The translations under genes were made by a program, and so were the position numbers. DNA of 64,000 nucleotides from Betaproteobacteria bacterium UKL13-2 (lineage in GTDB: Bacteria > Pseudomonadota > Gammaproteobacteria > Burkholderiales > Usitatibacteraceae), in the NCBI GenBank assembly GCA_001602455.1, contig CP012157.1, positions 429,733-493,732 on the forward strand. The letters run 5' to 3'. A model generated the notes under the pieces. That model saw only the letters and a list, made by a program, of their open reading frames with translations, was not told the origin of the DNA and ran no database searches. The stretch's first letter is position 1; each line of letters opens with the position of its first letter. Shown here piece after piece: positions 63,596 through 64,000 of this stretch.

Positions 63596-64000
63596 CCAAT
63601 TTCAGCGCAACTTTCTCGAGTAGCGCAAAGTAAAAGCCGTCGTGAACTTCATCGGGCAATAGCAGGGCCTCATCAATCTGATCGATGTGTGCGTTCTGGC
63701 CCACAGGGTGGCCAATGCCCCGCGCTAGCGGCTGCGATAGCGCCAAGCGACGTGCCGAAGGCTCAGCCGCAATGAATGCTGCGATGACGTCCTGATTCTC
63801 CTCTCGGAACACTGAACAGGTGACATACAACAGCTTGCCGCCAACTTGGAGGCTGTTCCAAGTGGCGATCAACAAGCGTTGTTGCGCAACCGAAAACCGT
63901 TTGATATCCGTCTCGCGGCGTATCCATTTAATGTCGGGATGGCGCCTCGTCACACCAGAGCCGCTGCATGGAACGTCGAGCAGGATGCGGTCAAACAGTT
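63579..64000 (-). CDS. rsmB: 16S rRNA (cytosine967-C5)-methyltransferase, 3' part
   Basis: Only the C-terminal 140 residues lie in the window; the start is beyond the right edge. FDRILLDVPCSGSGVTRRHP holds motif IV with the Pro-Cys of RNA m5C methyltransferases and LLYVTCSVFREENQDVI the catalytic-cysteine motif VI (T-C-S). It methylates C967 of 16S rRNA. First gene (of those visible) of the rsmB-DUF4390-ntrY-ntrX unit. Confidence 0.93.
   Translation of the reverse strand, partial: LFDRILLDVPCSGSGVTRRHPDIKWIRRETDIKRFSVAQQRLLIATWNSLQVGGKLLYVTCSVFREENQDVIAAFIAAEPSARRLALSQPLARGIGHPVGQNAHIDQIDEALLLPDEVHDGFYFALLEKVALKLDVAAA

Overview
The window is chromosomal DNA from a betaproteobacterium, probably Burkholderiales or a close relative. 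The gene orders point there: rsmB-DUF4390-ntrY-ntrX, leuS-lptE-holA-proA-nadD-rsfS-rlmH-maf-rng, cyaY/lptM-lysA, mtgA-aroE, glnA-ntrB-ntrC, pilT-pilU, yggS-proC-yggT and a complete atpIBEFHAGDC operon. A histone H1-like Ala/Lys/Pro-rich protein fits the same group. Almost all of the window is housekeeping DNA on both strands. I saw no rRNA or tRNA gene and no CRISPR array.

Layout. 1-2.0 kb: PTS carrier HPr and an EIIA-Man-type protein, an autoregulated-looking MarR regulator, and frataxin. 2.06-6.35 kb: lptM (too short for a standard ORF call), lysA, the H1-like protein, a small membrane protein, mtgA, aroE. 6.5-11.3 kb: nitrogen control (glnA, ntrB, ntrC) with two sigma-54-type promoters. 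11.4-19.9 kb: HMG-CoA lyase and the ATP synthase operon. 19.9-23.2 kb: glmU and glmS. 23.2-25.3 kb: a mosaic island directly behind glmS. 25.4-42.2 kb: sugar kinase, lipoprotein, histidine kinase, a prepilin with a sigma-54 promoter, CPA2 antiporter, kdsD/kdsC, hemJ, rlmL, pilU/pilT, yggS-proC-yggT and a dynamin-like GTPase. 42.2-52.7 kb: a long leftward RNA/NAD/proline/envelope cluster (leuS to rng). 52.8-57.4 kb: a UvrD-type helicase followed by a small accessory patch (brnTA, a DUF2442/DUF4160 pair, a TPR remnant). 57.5-64 kb: formylglutamate amidohydrolase and a desuccinylase-like enzyme, then ntrX-ntrY-DUF4390-rsmB read leftward.

The most interesting stretch is 23.2-25.3 kb. glmS ends in a well-conserved attTn7 sequence. 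Twenty-two bases after its stop codon begins a TGT-headed end with two boxes that closely resemble the TnsB-binding repeats of the Tn7 right end. An inverted box of the same type lies about 2 kb away, next to a second, directly oriented end. No tns genes remain. Between the ends lie the start of an IS21-family istA with its terminal repeats, a higB toxin gene broken by one in-frame TAG, an intact higA antitoxin gene, and a solitary integron cassette (a 122-aa ORF plus a textbook 73-bp attC) behind an attI-like GTTAGGC site, with no integrase gene in the window. It looks like a decayed Tn7-like element in the attTn7 hot spot that captured an integron cassette.

Other structural features are a 134-136-bp MITE-like repeat with inverted ends present twice (plus an internally deleted copy), 18-bp tandem repeats at the start of lptE, 27-bp repeats in the H1-like gene, a telomere-like G-tract, and three copies of a 17-bp operator-like palindrome around the MarR gene and behind lysA.
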